Part shown: positions 25,793 through 35,085 of the stretch, piece by piece
Position numbering within the stretch: the stretch's first letter is position 1
Layout of the letters: each line of letters opens with the position of its first letter
Assembly (NCBI GenBank): GCA_041485385.1
Contig: JBGPJM010000006.1
Location: 1 to 54,304 of the forward strand
Origin: JBGPJM01 sp041485385
Lineage (GTDB): Bacteria; Planctomycetota; Phycisphaerae; Phycisphaerales; UBA1924
Direction: 5' to 3'
DNA length: 54,304 bases
The notes under the pieces: model-generated
Databases searched by the model: none
The model's input: only the letters and a program-made list of their open reading frames with translations
What the model was told of the DNA's origin: nothing
Translations under genes and position numbers: made by a program

Positions 25793-27315
25793 CCCCACCC
25801 GCTTCCCATCCCCCGGTCGGCGCCGAGGCCTCGCTGGCGATCCTGGCGCGGCTCGCCGAGCACGCGCGCCGGCGACCCGATGCGCCCGCTATCCGCGAGA
25901 TGACGCCGCCCCACCCGGCACTGACCATCACCTGGAGCGAACTTCACCGGCAGGCCCTGACGCTGGCGGCCCACCTGCGCGCGATCGACGCACCCGGGCG
26001 CGTCCTCCTCCTTTCCTCCCCCAACCGTGCCGAGTTCATCGTCGCGTTCCTGGCGATCCTGATGGCCGACGCGGCCGTGATGCCGCTGCACCCCAGGCTC
26101 GCGCCGCCGGAACTGCTCCGCGTCGCGAAGCTCACGGGCGCCGCCGCCGTCATCGGGACCGACGAAGCGCTGGGCGTGCTCGCCGCCCTCGAAATCCACC
26201 CTTTTCGGATCGAGACCCTGCTCGACCACGCAGGGCCGGCTGCTCCCAGCGCCCCCCCCCTGGCCGGTGGCCAGACCCGTTCGGCCCTGCTCCTCCAGAG
26301 TTCCGGCACCACCGGGATGCCGCGCACCGCTTTCCGGTCCGGGCGATCTCTCGACGCGGTGGCGACCAACGTCGCGTTCGCGGCCGCCCTCTCGCCCGCC
26401 GACGAGGTGCTCGCGTGCATCCCGTTGTGCCATTCCTACGGCGTGGAGAACGCGCTGCTGGCCCCGATCCTGGCCGGGAGCTGCATCCGCCTGCTCGACG
26501 GGTTCGATCCGGTGCTCGTCCCGCAATGCCTGGAGGGCGGTGTGAGCGTCTTCCCCGGCGTGCCCTTCATGTTCGAGGCCCTGGCCCGCACCGAGGTCCC
26601 CGGTAACAACCGGCGGCGGGCCGCCGGCACGCTGCGCCTGGCGTACTCCGCCGGCGGCGCGATGCCGCGCGCCGTCGCGGCGCAGTTCCAGCAGCAAGCG
26701 GGGATCGCGGTCGGCCAGCTCTACGGGGCGACCGAAATCGGCTCCGTCACGTTCAACCACCCGGCCAGCGCCGGCTTCGATACCTCCTGCGTGGGTGTGG
26801 GCCTGCCCGGGGTGCGAATCGTCGTCCTTGATCCAGCCGAGCCGGACCCGCGTCATCCGCTCCCGGCCGGGGCGGAGGGGCACATCGCCGTCGCTGCGCC
26901 GTCCATGCTCGACCGTTACCTCGACGGCGATGCGCCGATCGTCGGCGGGTTCTTCCTCACCGGCGACCTCGGCCGGATCGACGACCGCGCCCGCCTCTGG
27001 ATCACCGGCCGGCTCAAGCTCCAGATCGACGTCGGCGGCCTCAAAGTGAACCCCGCCGAAGTCGAGCGCGCCCTGCTGGAGCACCCGGCCGTGGCCGACT
27101 GCGCCGTCGTCGCCATGCCCCTGAGCGACACCATCGCGCGCGTGCGCGCGGTCGTCGTCGCAAACGCCGAAAAGACCGTCTCGTCCGAGGACCTGCGACG
27201 CTTCCTGGGCGAGAGGCTGGCGCCGTACAAGGTTCCCCGGCTCATCGAGTTCCGCCAAGCCCTCCCCCGGTCACCGATGGGCAAGCTCCTGCGAAAGGAG
27301 CTGGAGCGATCGTGA
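25789..27315 (+). CDS. AMP-forming aryl/acyl acid ligase
   Basis: The 508-residue product is an ANL-family adenylating enzyme. The phosphate loop is 'LLQSSGTTGMPRT' (171-180; Arg-Thr replaces the usual Lys-Gly). It also has 'LYGATEIGSVTFNHP', 'LTGDLGRIDDRARLWITGR', 'GLKVNPAEVERALLEHPAV' and the C-terminal 'SPMGKLLRKEL' with the catalytic Lys499. It would activate hydroxybenzoate as the adenylate and transfer it to the carrier protein or CoA. Position directly after the chorismatase and halogenase genes supports an aryl substrate. Start and stop both overlap the neighbouring genes (ATGA and GTGA). Confidence 0.88.
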   Translation: MTPPASHPPVGAEASLAILARLAEHARRRPDAPAIREMTPPHPALTITWSELHRQALTLAAHLRAIDAPGRVLLLSSPNRAEFIVAFLAILMADAAVMPLHPRLAPPELLRVAKLTGAAAVIGTDEALGVLAALEIHPFRIETLLDHAGPAAPSAPPLAGGQTRSALLLQSSGTTGMPRTAFRSGRSLDAVATNVAFAAALSPADEVLACIPLCHSYGVENALLAPILAGSCIRLLDGFDPVLVPQCLEGGVSVFPGVPFMFEALARTEVPGNNRRRAAGTLRLAYSAGGAMPRAVAAQFQQQAGIAVGQLYGATEIGSVTFNHPASAGFDTSCVGVGLPGVRIVVLDPAEPDPRHPLPAGAEGHIAVAAPSMLDRYLDGDAPIVGGFFLTGDLGRIDDRARLWITGRLKLQIDVGGLKVNPAEVERALLEHPAVADCAVVAMPLSDTIARVRAVVVANAEKTVSSEDLRRFLGERLAPYKVPRLIEFRQALPRSPMGKLLRKELERS

Positions 27316-28094
27316 GACGCATCGCCTTCGCGCTCATGGCGATCGCGGCCGCCGCGCCTTCGGGGTGCGGCACGCCGCTCCCCGCGTATCCGTGGAAGGA
27401 CCACGACACGGCCCAGCGTCTGATGGCCGAGCACGCCGCGCAGTTGCACTCGATCCAGTCGGGCGCCCGCCTGGTTCTGACGGCCGCCGACGGCACCAGC
27501 GTAACGCTCGACGCCGCGATCGTCGCGGCCCCCCCCGATCGGTTCCGGTTGCGGGCCTGGAAACTCGGACACGCCCTCCTGGACCTCACGCTCACGCCCG
27601 AAGGGGTCTGGCTCAAGGCCGATGAGCACCGCGGGGATGCAGCCGGCGGTGCCGCAGCCGGGCTCCGCTCCATCAACGCCGGCGGCATCGCCGAGGCCTG
27701 GTCACTCTTCACGGGCGGCCTGTTCGCTGAGCGGGACGCGAGCGGGGGCGCCCGGATCGAAACGACCGATGACGGGGGGCCAACGTTCACGCTCCGCCGG
27801 TCCGCGGATACGGCCGGCAGCGCCCGCCCGGCCGGCTCCGCCGCGATCACCTGCGAGATCGACCGGCGCACCCTCACGGCCCGCCGGTGCGCCGTCCTCG
27901 ACGGGTCCGGCGCAGAGCGGGCCGTAGTAACACTGGGCGGCTACCGCGACTTCGGCGGCATCGTCTTTCCCACGCGCATCGAGGCCACCGGGCCCGATGG
28001 CACGGTGCTCGTGCTGCTGGACGACCCCGAGTTCAACACCCCGCTTCCTCCCGACGCCTTCGTCCCGCCCGCGGGCGCCGCAAAGCAAGAGTGA
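27312..28094 (+). CDS. Cluster-associated putative outer-membrane lipoprotein
   Basis: The 260-residue product begins with a lipoprotein signal ('RRIAFALMAIAAAAPSGC', lipidated Cys19). The mature part is beta-rich ('DRFRLRAWKLGHALLDLTLTP', 'GYRDFGGIVFPTRIEATGP') and resembles LolB/LolA-type lipid-binding lipoproteins, though I cannot assign a named family. It is coupled by GTGA overlaps to the ligase upstream and the MMPL exporter downstream. Together with the LolA-like protein it is likely to help deliver the lipid-linked product to the outer membrane. Confidence 0.72.
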   Translation: MRRIAFALMAIAAAAPSGCGTPLPAYPWKDHDTAQRLMAEHAAQLHSIQSGARLVLTAADGTSVTLDAAIVAAPPDRFRLRAWKLGHALLDLTLTPEGVWLKADEHRGDAAGGAAAGLRSINAGGIAEAWSLFTGGLFAERDASGGARIETTDDGGPTFTLRRSADTAGSARPAGSAAITCEIDRRTLTARRCAVLDGSGAERAVVTLGGYRDFGGIVFPTRIEATGPDGTVLVLLDDPEFNTPLPPDAFVPPAGAAKQE

Positions 28095-30709
28095 TCACCA
28101 CCGCCGCCAAAGCCGCCGCCAGACGCCTCGTCGCCTGGCCCATCGACCGGCCCCGCACCGTGCTGGCCGTGGCCGGCCTCCTGTCGCTCCTCGCGGCCTT
28201 CAGCGCTTCCCGCATCCATCGGAGCAACTCCCTGCACGACCTCCTGGGCGATCGGAGCGCGGCCGCGACCGCCCTCCAGCGCGTCATGGATCGCTTCGCC
28301 GTCGTGGACGAACTGCTCGTGCTGGTCACCGACGAGGATCGCACCGCCCGTCCGCCGGAGGAAGAGTCGGCGAGCCGCCTGCTGGTCTTCGCGCAGGAGC
28401 TCGAGGCCGCCGTCGCCACCTCGCCCGGGGCGCGAGCCCTGTGCGCCCGGATCCGCCACGGCGCCGACGCTGAGATGATGGATTTCATCCGGGACGTGCT
28501 CGCTCCGGCGGGGGTGCTCTACCTGGGCGACCGGGAGTTCGAGTCGCTGCGCTCGCGGCTCACCCCGGAGGCGATGAAGGAGCAACTCCGGCAGGACGAA
28601 GCCATGCTCGCCACACCGGGCCCGGCGGGCGCCCTGGCCAAGCCGCTGCTGCGCGACCCGCTCCGGCTCCGCGAGTTCCTGGCCGGGCGGCTCTCATCGC
28701 AGCAATCCATCGCCCGGACTTGGCGGGGGCGCCCGGAGTTCATCTCCCCGGACGGGCGATCGCTGCTTATCCGGGTGTCGGGTGTGCGCCCGGCGAGCGA
28801 CCTGCAGTTCTGCACCCTGCTGACCGGTCAGATCCAGCGGATCGTCGAGCAGGTAGCGACCCCGGGCCTGCGGATCGAGCTGTCCGGCCCGTACGCGATC
28901 GCCGCGACCAGCGCCGCCTCCATCCGGCGCGACTCCATCATCAACATCGTCTCGGCGGTCGTCCTGATGCAGGTGCTCTTCCTCTTCTCATACCGGCGGC
29001 TCTGGTCGTTCCCGCTGGCAATCCTCCCCGTCGCGCTGGGTATCCTTCTGAGCCTCGGCATCTTCGGGCTGTTCGGCCATCGGCTCACGCCGCTCACGGC
29101 CGTCATCGCCGCCATGCTGGCGGGGCTGGGAATCGACTATTCCATCCACTACCTGTCGCACTTCGACACCGTTGCGAGCCAGACACCCGATCCGCGCGAG
29201 GCCGCCCGGCGCACCCTGGCCGAGATCGGGCTCCCGCTCTTCGCCGCGGGGCTCACCTCCGTGCACGGGTTCATCGCGATCGCGTTCTCGGGCGCGACCG
29301 CGCTGCGCGACTTCGCGCTCCTCGGCGCTGTCGGCCTGGCGTGCTCCCTCCTGGCCAGCATCCTGATCCTGCCGGCGCTCCTCCGCGCGACGGAGGGCCT
29401 CCGCGCCCGCGCCACCGGGCCCGGCGCGCCAAGGTTCTCGCTCCGGTTCATGATCGATGCGATCGCCCGCCGCGCCCGGTCGTCGGTCACGCTGGCCGGC
29501 GCCGCGCTGGTCGCGATGACGGCCGTCGTCGTGCTGCGCGGGCTGCCGCTCCTGGAGACCGACCTCTCCGCGATGCACCCGCGCCCGAATCCCCCGCTCG
29601 AGGCCCAGCGCCGCGCCGCGCAGCTCTTCGGCGGGATCGCCGACCCGCTCCTTATCCATCTCACGGCCGATTCCCCCGACGAGCTCGTCGCCCGGGCCCA
29701 CGCCATCGACCGGGCCCTGCATTCGGCCCAGGCCTCCCCGGCCGGCGTGTCCGCAACGTTCGGCCTCGCGACGCTCCTGCCCGATCCGGCCGCCAGGCCG
29801 GCCCTGGCCGCGCGGTTTGCGCTCCTGGATCCCGACCGCATCGTGGCCGATTTCACCGCGGCCGTGCAGGAGAGCCTCTTCGACCCCGCCGGATTCCGCG
29901 AATACTCCGAGTTCCTCCGCACGCTCACGACCGCGCGGGAGCCGCCGGGGCTCGATTCGCTGGAGCGCTACCCGTCGCTGGCGGAGACGTCCCTCGCCCC
30001 GCCCGAACCCGCCGCGGCCCCGGGAACAGGCGGCGCCCGGAGACGCGAGGCGGTCACGTACGTGTTCTTCGATCATTCCCTCGACGAACGCGCCCAGCGC
30101 GACGGGGCCGTTCTCACCATCCGCAGCCTGCTGGCGGGCGTGCCCGGCGCCACGCTCACCGGCGTCACGGTCGTCGCGTACGACGTCGAGCGCCTGATCC
30201 GGCGGGACATCCCGCGCGTCGTGGCGATCTGTGGCGCGGCCGTTCTCCTGACGGTGATCGTCCTGTTCCGCCGTCCCGCCGACGTCGGGCTCATCCTTCT
30301 CCCCGTCTGGTGGAGCGTCGCCTCGGTGCTGGCGTACATGACACTGGCCGGCGAGCGGATCAACCTGGCGAACCTGGTGGCGATGCCGCTCCTCCTGGGG
30401 ATCTGCGTGGACTACGGCATCTTCGCCGTCGGGCTGGCGCGCGTGGCCCGGCGCGAGCACCGGGCCGGTCGAGAGGGGGACGACGGGCTCGCCGGCCGCC
30501 TGGGCGCCAGCGGTCACGCCATGCTGATGACGAGCACGACCACCATCATCGGCTTCGGCACGCTGATCACCACCAGCACGCCCGCGATCCAGTCCCTGGG
30601 CCGGTTGGTCGCCGTCGGGGTCGGCGCTTGCCTGATCGGCACGCTCTTCCTGCTGGCGCCGATCCTGATCATCCTGCACCGGAAATCCCCGGGCGGTCCG
30701 CATGCCTGA
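28091..30709 (+). CDS. MMPL/RND-family exporter
   Basis: The 872-residue protein has the duplicated MMPL layout: a first membrane helix near residues 18-38, a periplasmic loop, a five-helix block containing 'MLAGLGIDYSIHYLSHF', a second loop, and a second helix block containing 'LLLGICVDYGIFAVGLA'. The Asp-Tyr pairs in these motifs are the proton-relay positions of the family. MMPL exporters are regular members of aryl-polyene clusters and are thought to move the lipid-linked pigment across the inner membrane. The GTG start overlaps the lipoprotein stop, and the end overlaps the deacetylase gene by eight bases. Confidence 0.88.
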   Translation: MITTAAKAAARRLVAWPIDRPRTVLAVAGLLSLLAAFSASRIHRSNSLHDLLGDRSAAATALQRVMDRFAVVDELLVLVTDEDRTARPPEEESASRLLVFAQELEAAVATSPGARALCARIRHGADAEMMDFIRDVLAPAGVLYLGDREFESLRSRLTPEAMKEQLRQDEAMLATPGPAGALAKPLLRDPLRLREFLAGRLSSQQSIARTWRGRPEFISPDGRSLLIRVSGVRPASDLQFCTLLTGQIQRIVEQVATPGLRIELSGPYAIAATSAASIRRDSIINIVSAVVLMQVLFLFSYRRLWSFPLAILPVALGILLSLGIFGLFGHRLTPLTAVIAAMLAGLGIDYSIHYLSHFDTVASQTPDPREAARRTLAEIGLPLFAAGLTSVHGFIAIAFSGATALRDFALLGAVGLACSLLASILILPALLRATEGLRARATGPGAPRFSLRFMIDAIARRARSSVTLAGAALVAMTAVVVLRGLPLLETDLSAMHPRPNPPLEAQRRAAQLFGGIADPLLIHLTADSPDELVARAHAIDRALHSAQASPAGVSATFGLATLLPDPAARPALAARFALLDPDRIVADFTAAVQESLFDPAGFREYSEFLRTLTTAREPPGLDSLERYPSLAETSLAPPEPAAAPGTGGARRREAVTYVFFDHSLDERAQRDGAVLTIRSLLAGVPGATLTGVTVVAYDVERLIRRDIPRVVAICGAAVLLTVIVLFRRPADVGLILLPVWWSVASVLAYMTLAGERINLANLVAMPLLLGICVDYGIFAVGLARVARREHRAGREGDDGLAGRLGASGHAMLMTSTTTIIGFGTLITTSTPAIQSLGRLVAVGVGACLIGTLFLLAPILIILHRKSPGGPHA

Positions 30710-31514
30710 CCCGGTCGCACTACCCTCCCCCGCGATGTCGACGCTGTTCTCGCAACCCGTGATCGCGGGGGCCGCGGCGTGCGTCTCGTTCGCCGCCGCG
30801 GCGAGCTACGCCACCTTCGCCCCCCGCGCCGCACTCTGGGCGCCGGTCATCTGGCACGGGGACCGGCGCGGGCCGGCGCGCGTCGCCATCACCTTCGACG
30901 ACGGGCCGTCCCCGGACTCGACCCCCGCGGTGCTCGACGCGCTGGGAGAACTCGGCGTGCGCGCGGCGTTCTTCGTCGTCGGGCTCAACGCCGCCCGGGC
31001 CCCGGCGCTGCTCCGCCGCATCGCCGGCGAGGGCCACCTCCTCGGAAACCATTCCTTCGATCACCATCATTTCGGCGTCATGTGTCATGCGCGATATTGG
31101 CGCGACCAGCTCGCCCGGACCGACGAGGTGATCGAGGCCGAAACCGGGCTCCGGCCGCTGTTCTTCCGGCCGCCCATGGGATTCAAGACACCGTTCATGG
31201 CACTGGCCGCGCGGCAGCGCGGAAATCACCTGGTCACCTGGACGCGGCGCGCGCTCGACGGCGTCCCCACGACGGAGGCGGAGATCCTGCAGAGGCTCGC
31301 CGGACGGACCCGCGCGGGTGATATCGTCGCCATGCACGACGGCGTCGAGCCCCACGGCTCCCGGCACGTCGACGCGACCGTGCGCGCGATCCGGCCCCTT
31401 TTCCGGGCACTCCACGACCACGGCATCACCCCCGTGCGCCTCGACGAGATCCTCGCCCTCGAGCCGTACGCGCGCTCTTCAGGCCCTGCCGGCGCCCCGG
31501 GTCGCGGCGCATGA
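30702..31514 (+). CDS. Polysaccharide deacetylase (NodB/CE4) family protein
   Basis: The 270-residue protein has a hydrophobic N-terminal segment (about 20-42) and then a NodB domain with the metal and catalytic motifs 'ITFDDGPSPDSTP', 'GNHSFDHHHF', 'RPPMGF' and 'DIVAMHDGVEPHG'. CE4 enzymes remove N- or O-acetyl groups from amino sugars. It overlaps the exporter by eight bases, so it belongs to the same transcript. A deacetylase is not a standard aryl-polyene gene; it could act on a sugar in the lipid head group. That is speculation. Confidence 0.85.
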   Translation: MPDPVALPSPAMSTLFSQPVIAGAAACVSFAAAASYATFAPRAALWAPVIWHGDRRGPARVAITFDDGPSPDSTPAVLDALGELGVRAAFFVVGLNAARAPALLRRIAGEGHLLGNHSFDHHHFGVMCHARYWRDQLARTDEVIEAETGLRPLFFRPPMGFKTPFMALAARQRGNHLVTWTRRALDGVPTTEAEILQRLAGRTRAGDIVAMHDGVEPHGSRHVDATVRAIRPLFRALHDHGITPVRLDEILALEPYARSSGPAGAPGRGA

Positions 31515-31606
31515 TCCCGCATTAATCCGTCGGACCGCGCCAGGCGGTAGACTTCCCGACCGGCGCAACACCCCTTTTGCGTATGCCAACGACAAGGAGC
31601 ACAACT

Positions 31607-32254
31607 ATGCGGATGCCCTCCATCGATCGGCTGTTCAGCAAGGCGTCACTCCGGACAATGACTCTGCCGCTCGTTTTCGCGACCCTCCTCGCGGGGTGCG
31701 AAACTCCATCGAAGTTGAGTTCGCTCGACGTGCCCCTGGTCTTCCGGCCGGAGAACGCCACGCCCGGGCACTACGGCCAGGTCCCCGCCTCACCGGGGCT
31801 GAAGCTCTCCCTGCCCCCGGTCGCCGATGAACGGGACGTCAAGGACAGGATCGGGCAGAACACCGAGCTCGCCGGCAAGGAGCCCCGCCCGATCCTCGCG
31901 ACCTCCGTGACGCCCGCGGAGTACATGCACAGTGTGCTTATGCAGGAACTCACGACCGCCGGCTACGGACCGGTGCCGGACGGCTCCGGGGCCAACCGTG
32001 TTCTGTCGGTCCGCCTCAAGAGGTTCTTCACCACCGAGGCGAACAAGTACGACTGCGAGGTTGTCGTCGCGGCCGAGGTACGCGATCAGTCCGGCGCGGT
32101 GCTCTGGAAGGGTGACGCCAGGGGGGCAAGCGAGAACTGGGGGCGCAGCATGTCGCCCAAGAACTACCAGGGCTGCTTCACCGACGCCGCGATCGACGTC
32201 GTGGCGGACCTGCTCGGCAACAAGCAGTTCCAGGCCGCCATGTCCGTGAAATAG
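31607..32254 (+). CDS. Putative YajG-like lipoprotein
   Basis: The 215-residue product has a lipoprotein signal ('MTLPLVFATLLAGC', Cys31), with AAGGAG seven bases before the chosen ATG. The mature part ('PVADERDVKDRIGQNTE', then alternating beta/alpha with 'LSVRLKRFF' and 'CEVVVAAEVRDQSGAVLW') resembles YajG-like outer-membrane lipoproteins of unknown function. It lies 92 bases after the deacetylase and may or may not be part of the polyene operon. Confidence 0.65.
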   Translation: MRMPSIDRLFSKASLRTMTLPLVFATLLAGCETPSKLSSLDVPLVFRPENATPGHYGQVPASPGLKLSLPPVADERDVKDRIGQNTELAGKEPRPILATSVTPAEYMHSVLMQELTTAGYGPVPDGSGANRVLSVRLKRFFTTEANKYDCEVVVAAEVRDQSGAVLWKGDARGASENWGRSMSPKNYQGCFTDAAIDVVADLLGNKQFQAAMSVK

Positions 32255-32277
32255 TCGGCGGGGATCGCGGCGCCCGG

Positions 32278-33615
32278 TCAGACCCAGGCGCTTCCTCCCC
32301 CGCGCGCCCCGCGGCGGGCAACCAGCCCCAGCAACAGCCACACCCCCGCAAACGACGCCGCTGCGCACGCCAGACCCACCACCACGCTCCCGACAAGCCA
32401 GTCCAGGAGCATCCATCCGGCCATCGTCCACGCGCCCGATGCGGGCGTCGCGGCGATCTCCGCCCACACCCACGTCCCGTGCAGCAGCCAATGGCCCACC
32501 GCCACCGCGGCGCCGATCAGCGCTACCCCCACCGGCGGTGTCGAGACGTGCGAACCCGCGACGACAGGCAGTGGGTGCAGATGGAGCCGGTTCGCCACGT
32601 ACAGGCTGAGCAACGTCTGGACCCCATAAAGCGGCAGGTTGGCAATGAACACACCGATCGACACGCCCAGCGCGACCTCCGCGCGCCCGGCACGCTCGTC
32701 GCGTATCTGCCGCCACAGCTCCATCGGGCTCAGCCAGGCACGGATCCTCCTCCCCAGCGGACGCCGGGCGGTCGCGCCGGCGCGCCCCTCGAGCCCCCGT
32801 CGCTGCGCCCCCCCTCCCCACGGAAGCAGCGCGGCCCCGAGCAGGCGGGCGTGCAGCGCCACGCCGTGCAGCGAGTCGCGCCAGGGTTTGAAGTGGCTCA
32901 CCCGCATCTCCCGCGGCAAGTAGCGGCAGGCGACGTCGACCTCCTCGATCGGCCGCCCCGCCCACGCCGCCCGCGTGATCACCTCCGCCTCGAACGCGAA
33001 CCGCCCGGAACGCCAGCGCAGAGCGCGCTCGCCGACAACCAGCTCCAGCGGATAGACCCGAAGCCCGCACTGGCTGTCCCGAACGCGCACGCCGCACTCG
33101 CACCGAATGGCCAGGTTCGAAAGACGCCTCCCGACTAGGCTTCGCCCCGGGCACCCCTCGATCTGCTCGGATCGGACCCCCAGCACCAGCGCCGCCGGCA
33201 CGCCCTCCGCGATCTTCAGGAGCGACGGAATCGACTCCGGATCATGCTGCCCGTCCGTGTCGATCGTCACCGCGTGGGAATACCCCCTTGCCGCCGCGGC
33301 CGCAAACCCGCTGAGCAGCGCCCTGGCCTTCCCCATGTTCCGCGGATGCCGCACGACCTCCCCGCCGGCCCGCGTTCGCCACTCCTCTAACCGGCGCGCC
33401 GTCTCGTCGGTGCACCCGTCATCCACCACGATCGCCTCCAGGCCAATCGCCCCGACCCGCCACAGGATGTCTAGGAGCGTCCCCGCGTTGTTGTACGTCG
33501 GCGCGACGACGATCGGACGAAGCGGCCTCGCAGAGATATCGCCTCCGGCGCCGCCAACCGGCCCCGGTGCCGTCCCACCGTTCGCATCGATCCCCTCTTC
33601 CGCACGCGGCTTCAT
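32278..33615 (-). CDS. GT2 glycosyltransferase fused to DUF2062 membrane domain
   Basis: The N-terminal ~260 residues of this 445-residue protein are a family 2 glycosyltransferase of the dolichol-phosphate-mannose-synthase type: 'PIVVAPTYNNAGTLLDIL', 'LEAIVVDDGCTDET', 'NMGKARALLSGF', and the metal-binding 'TIDTDGQHDP'. The C-terminal part is DUF2062 with several membrane helices ('GVFIANLPLYGVQTLLSLYV', 'PPVGVALIGAAVAVGHWLL'). It faces the polyene cluster tail to tail. Similar glycosyltransferases occur in aryl-polyene and xanthomonadin clusters, so a role in making the head group is plausible but unproven. Confidence 0.8.
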   Translation of the reverse strand: MKPRAEEGIDANGGTAPGPVGGAGGDISARPLRPIVVAPTYNNAGTLLDILWRVGAIGLEAIVVDDGCTDETARRLEEWRTRAGGEVVRHPRNMGKARALLSGFAAAAARGYSHAVTIDTDGQHDPESIPSLLKIAEGVPAALVLGVRSEQIEGCPGRSLVGRRLSNLAIRCECGVRVRDSQCGLRVYPLELVVGERALRWRSGRFAFEAEVITRAAWAGRPIEEVDVACRYLPREMRVSHFKPWRDSLHGVALHARLLGAALLPWGGGAQRRGLEGRAGATARRPLGRRIRAWLSPMELWRQIRDERAGRAEVALGVSIGVFIANLPLYGVQTLLSLYVANRLHLHPLPVVAGSHVSTPPVGVALIGAAVAVGHWLLHGTWVWAEIAATPASGAWTMAGWMLLDWLVGSVVVGLACAAASFAGVWLLLGLVARRGARGGGSAWV

Positions 33616-33831
33616 TCACGCACCGCCGAGATCCACCGCCGCGGACTCCGCGCACCAACGGGTACCCGCACCTCAGGTGCGCGATCACCGATGGACGCCC
33701 TTCCGACGTAACGGGACATATCCGGATAGTACGACCAGCCTGTCTCACCCGACATGCGGGTCCCCTCATGCGCTCGCCGACAGCTCCCGACCAGGCGTTG
33801 ACAGGCCGCGCGTCGTCGCCGCGCCTCCGGC

Positions 33832-35085
33832 CTATTCCCCCAGCGCGCGAAGCACGACCGTCGCATAGGCGCCGCGAGGAAGATCGAAGCCGATCGTCCG
33901 CCGGAGCCGGCCCTTGGCCCTCGCCAACTCGTCCGGCTCCGGTGCGCCGATCTCGAATCGCTCCGCCACGATCAGCAACGGCCGCATCGCGTGCCCGAAC
34001 GCCGGCCGCCGCAGGCCGGGGATGCGGAGTTGGTCCAAGGTGAGGCCCTCCGCCGCCAGGGCATCCAGCGCCTCCTGCCGCCACGGCTGCGCCGGCACCG
34101 TCTCCGGCGCGAGCATCGGGACCCGGACGGCCGCCCACCGCTCGTGCACCGCCGCGGCGGGCAGAAAGAGCATCTCGCCGAAATCGTCGTCCGCGCGAAT
34201 CAAGCCGGCGTCTCCGCCGCCGGCGCCCGCGCCGCCCTCGTCCCGCATCCGCACCACCAGCCGCCTCGCCACCTCGTTCCACAGGTGCGACTGGTACGCC
34301 TCGACGCACATGGTCTGCAGGAAGTTGGGCAGCGCGGCGAAGGCCTCGCGGAAGCCGCCGCCGGCCGCCAGACGCTCGATCGCGCGACGCTCGGGGCACG
34401 GCGGGAGCGTCCTGCTGAGCTCCTCCCACCGGCCCCATCCGCCCGCGAGCATCCGCGTGAACTGCCGCTTCTTCCCGGTGTCCTTGCGGGCCGGCGTGCC
34501 GATCAAGAGCCGCAGCGCCCGCTCGAAGTCGCCGCGCACCAGGTGACCCGCGGCCAACCCCCCGCCATGGCGCGCCGAGCCGAACCGCTGATCGCCGAAG
34601 TAGTTCACAATCAGCACCCCGCCCTTCTCGTCCCCGGCCCCGGCACACGCCTTCCGCAACAGGCGCGCCCGCCTCTCCATCTCGCGGGACGCCTGCCCCG
34701 AAAGATCCCTCACAACGATCGTGAACCGGTTCCGATCGATGACGCCGGCGCTCACGCCGACGTTCGACCACCCGCGCAGCACCGCGCTCCACCCCGGCCC
34801 TGAGATCGTGCCGGCCGCCACCTTCGGCCCCCCCACTGCCACCGACACGTGCTGGCTCGCCACCGCGTGCTTGTCCTTCAATCCCGCGTAGTCGACCCTG
34901 CCATGCCGCGCCCCCATCGCCGCGGCGAATCCCCGGATCGCCTGCTCGGTCGTGAGCGACGTCTTCGTCAGCTCGTACACCGCGTGCCGCCTCGGGCCCT
35001 CGGGGCGTTCGCGCAGCCGCGACAGGAACTCCTCCGTGAGGATCTCCCGGACAACGAAGTCTGCGGGTGTCCGGCGGATCGTCAT
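33832..35085 (-). CDS. truD: tRNA pseudouridine synthase TruD
   Basis: The 417-residue product matches TruD, which makes pseudouridine 13 in tRNA. The catalytic Asp is Asp71 in 'DYAGLKDKHAVASQ', and other family motifs are 'NYFGDQRFG' and 'QSHLWNEVARRLV'. The ATG overlaps the stop of the upstream GNAT gene (ATGA), so the two are translationally coupled. Length is somewhat above the E. coli enzyme. Confidence is high. Confidence 0.92.
   Translation of the reverse strand: MTIRRTPADFVVREILTEEFLSRLRERPEGPRRHAVYELTKTSLTTEQAIRGFAAAMGARHGRVDYAGLKDKHAVASQHVSVAVGGPKVAAGTISGPGWSAVLRGWSNVGVSAGVIDRNRFTIVVRDLSGQASREMERRARLLRKACAGAGDEKGGVLIVNYFGDQRFGSARHGGGLAAGHLVRGDFERALRLLIGTPARKDTGKKRQFTRMLAGGWGRWEELSRTLPPCPERRAIERLAAGGGFREAFAALPNFLQTMCVEAYQSHLWNEVARRLVVRMRDEGGAGAGGGDAGLIRADDDFGEMLFLPAAAVHERWAAVRVPMLAPETVPAQPWRQEALDALAAEGLTLDQLRIPGLRRPAFGHAMRPLLIVAERFEIGAPEPDELARAKGRLRRTIGFDLPRGAYATVVLRALGE

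Noticed and set aside
18149..31514. Ordinary fatty-acid synthesis operon
   Set aside because: The presence of chorismatase, halogenase-type flavoenzyme, AMP ligase, MMPL exporter and a KS/CLF fusion is not expected in a housekeeping fab operon.
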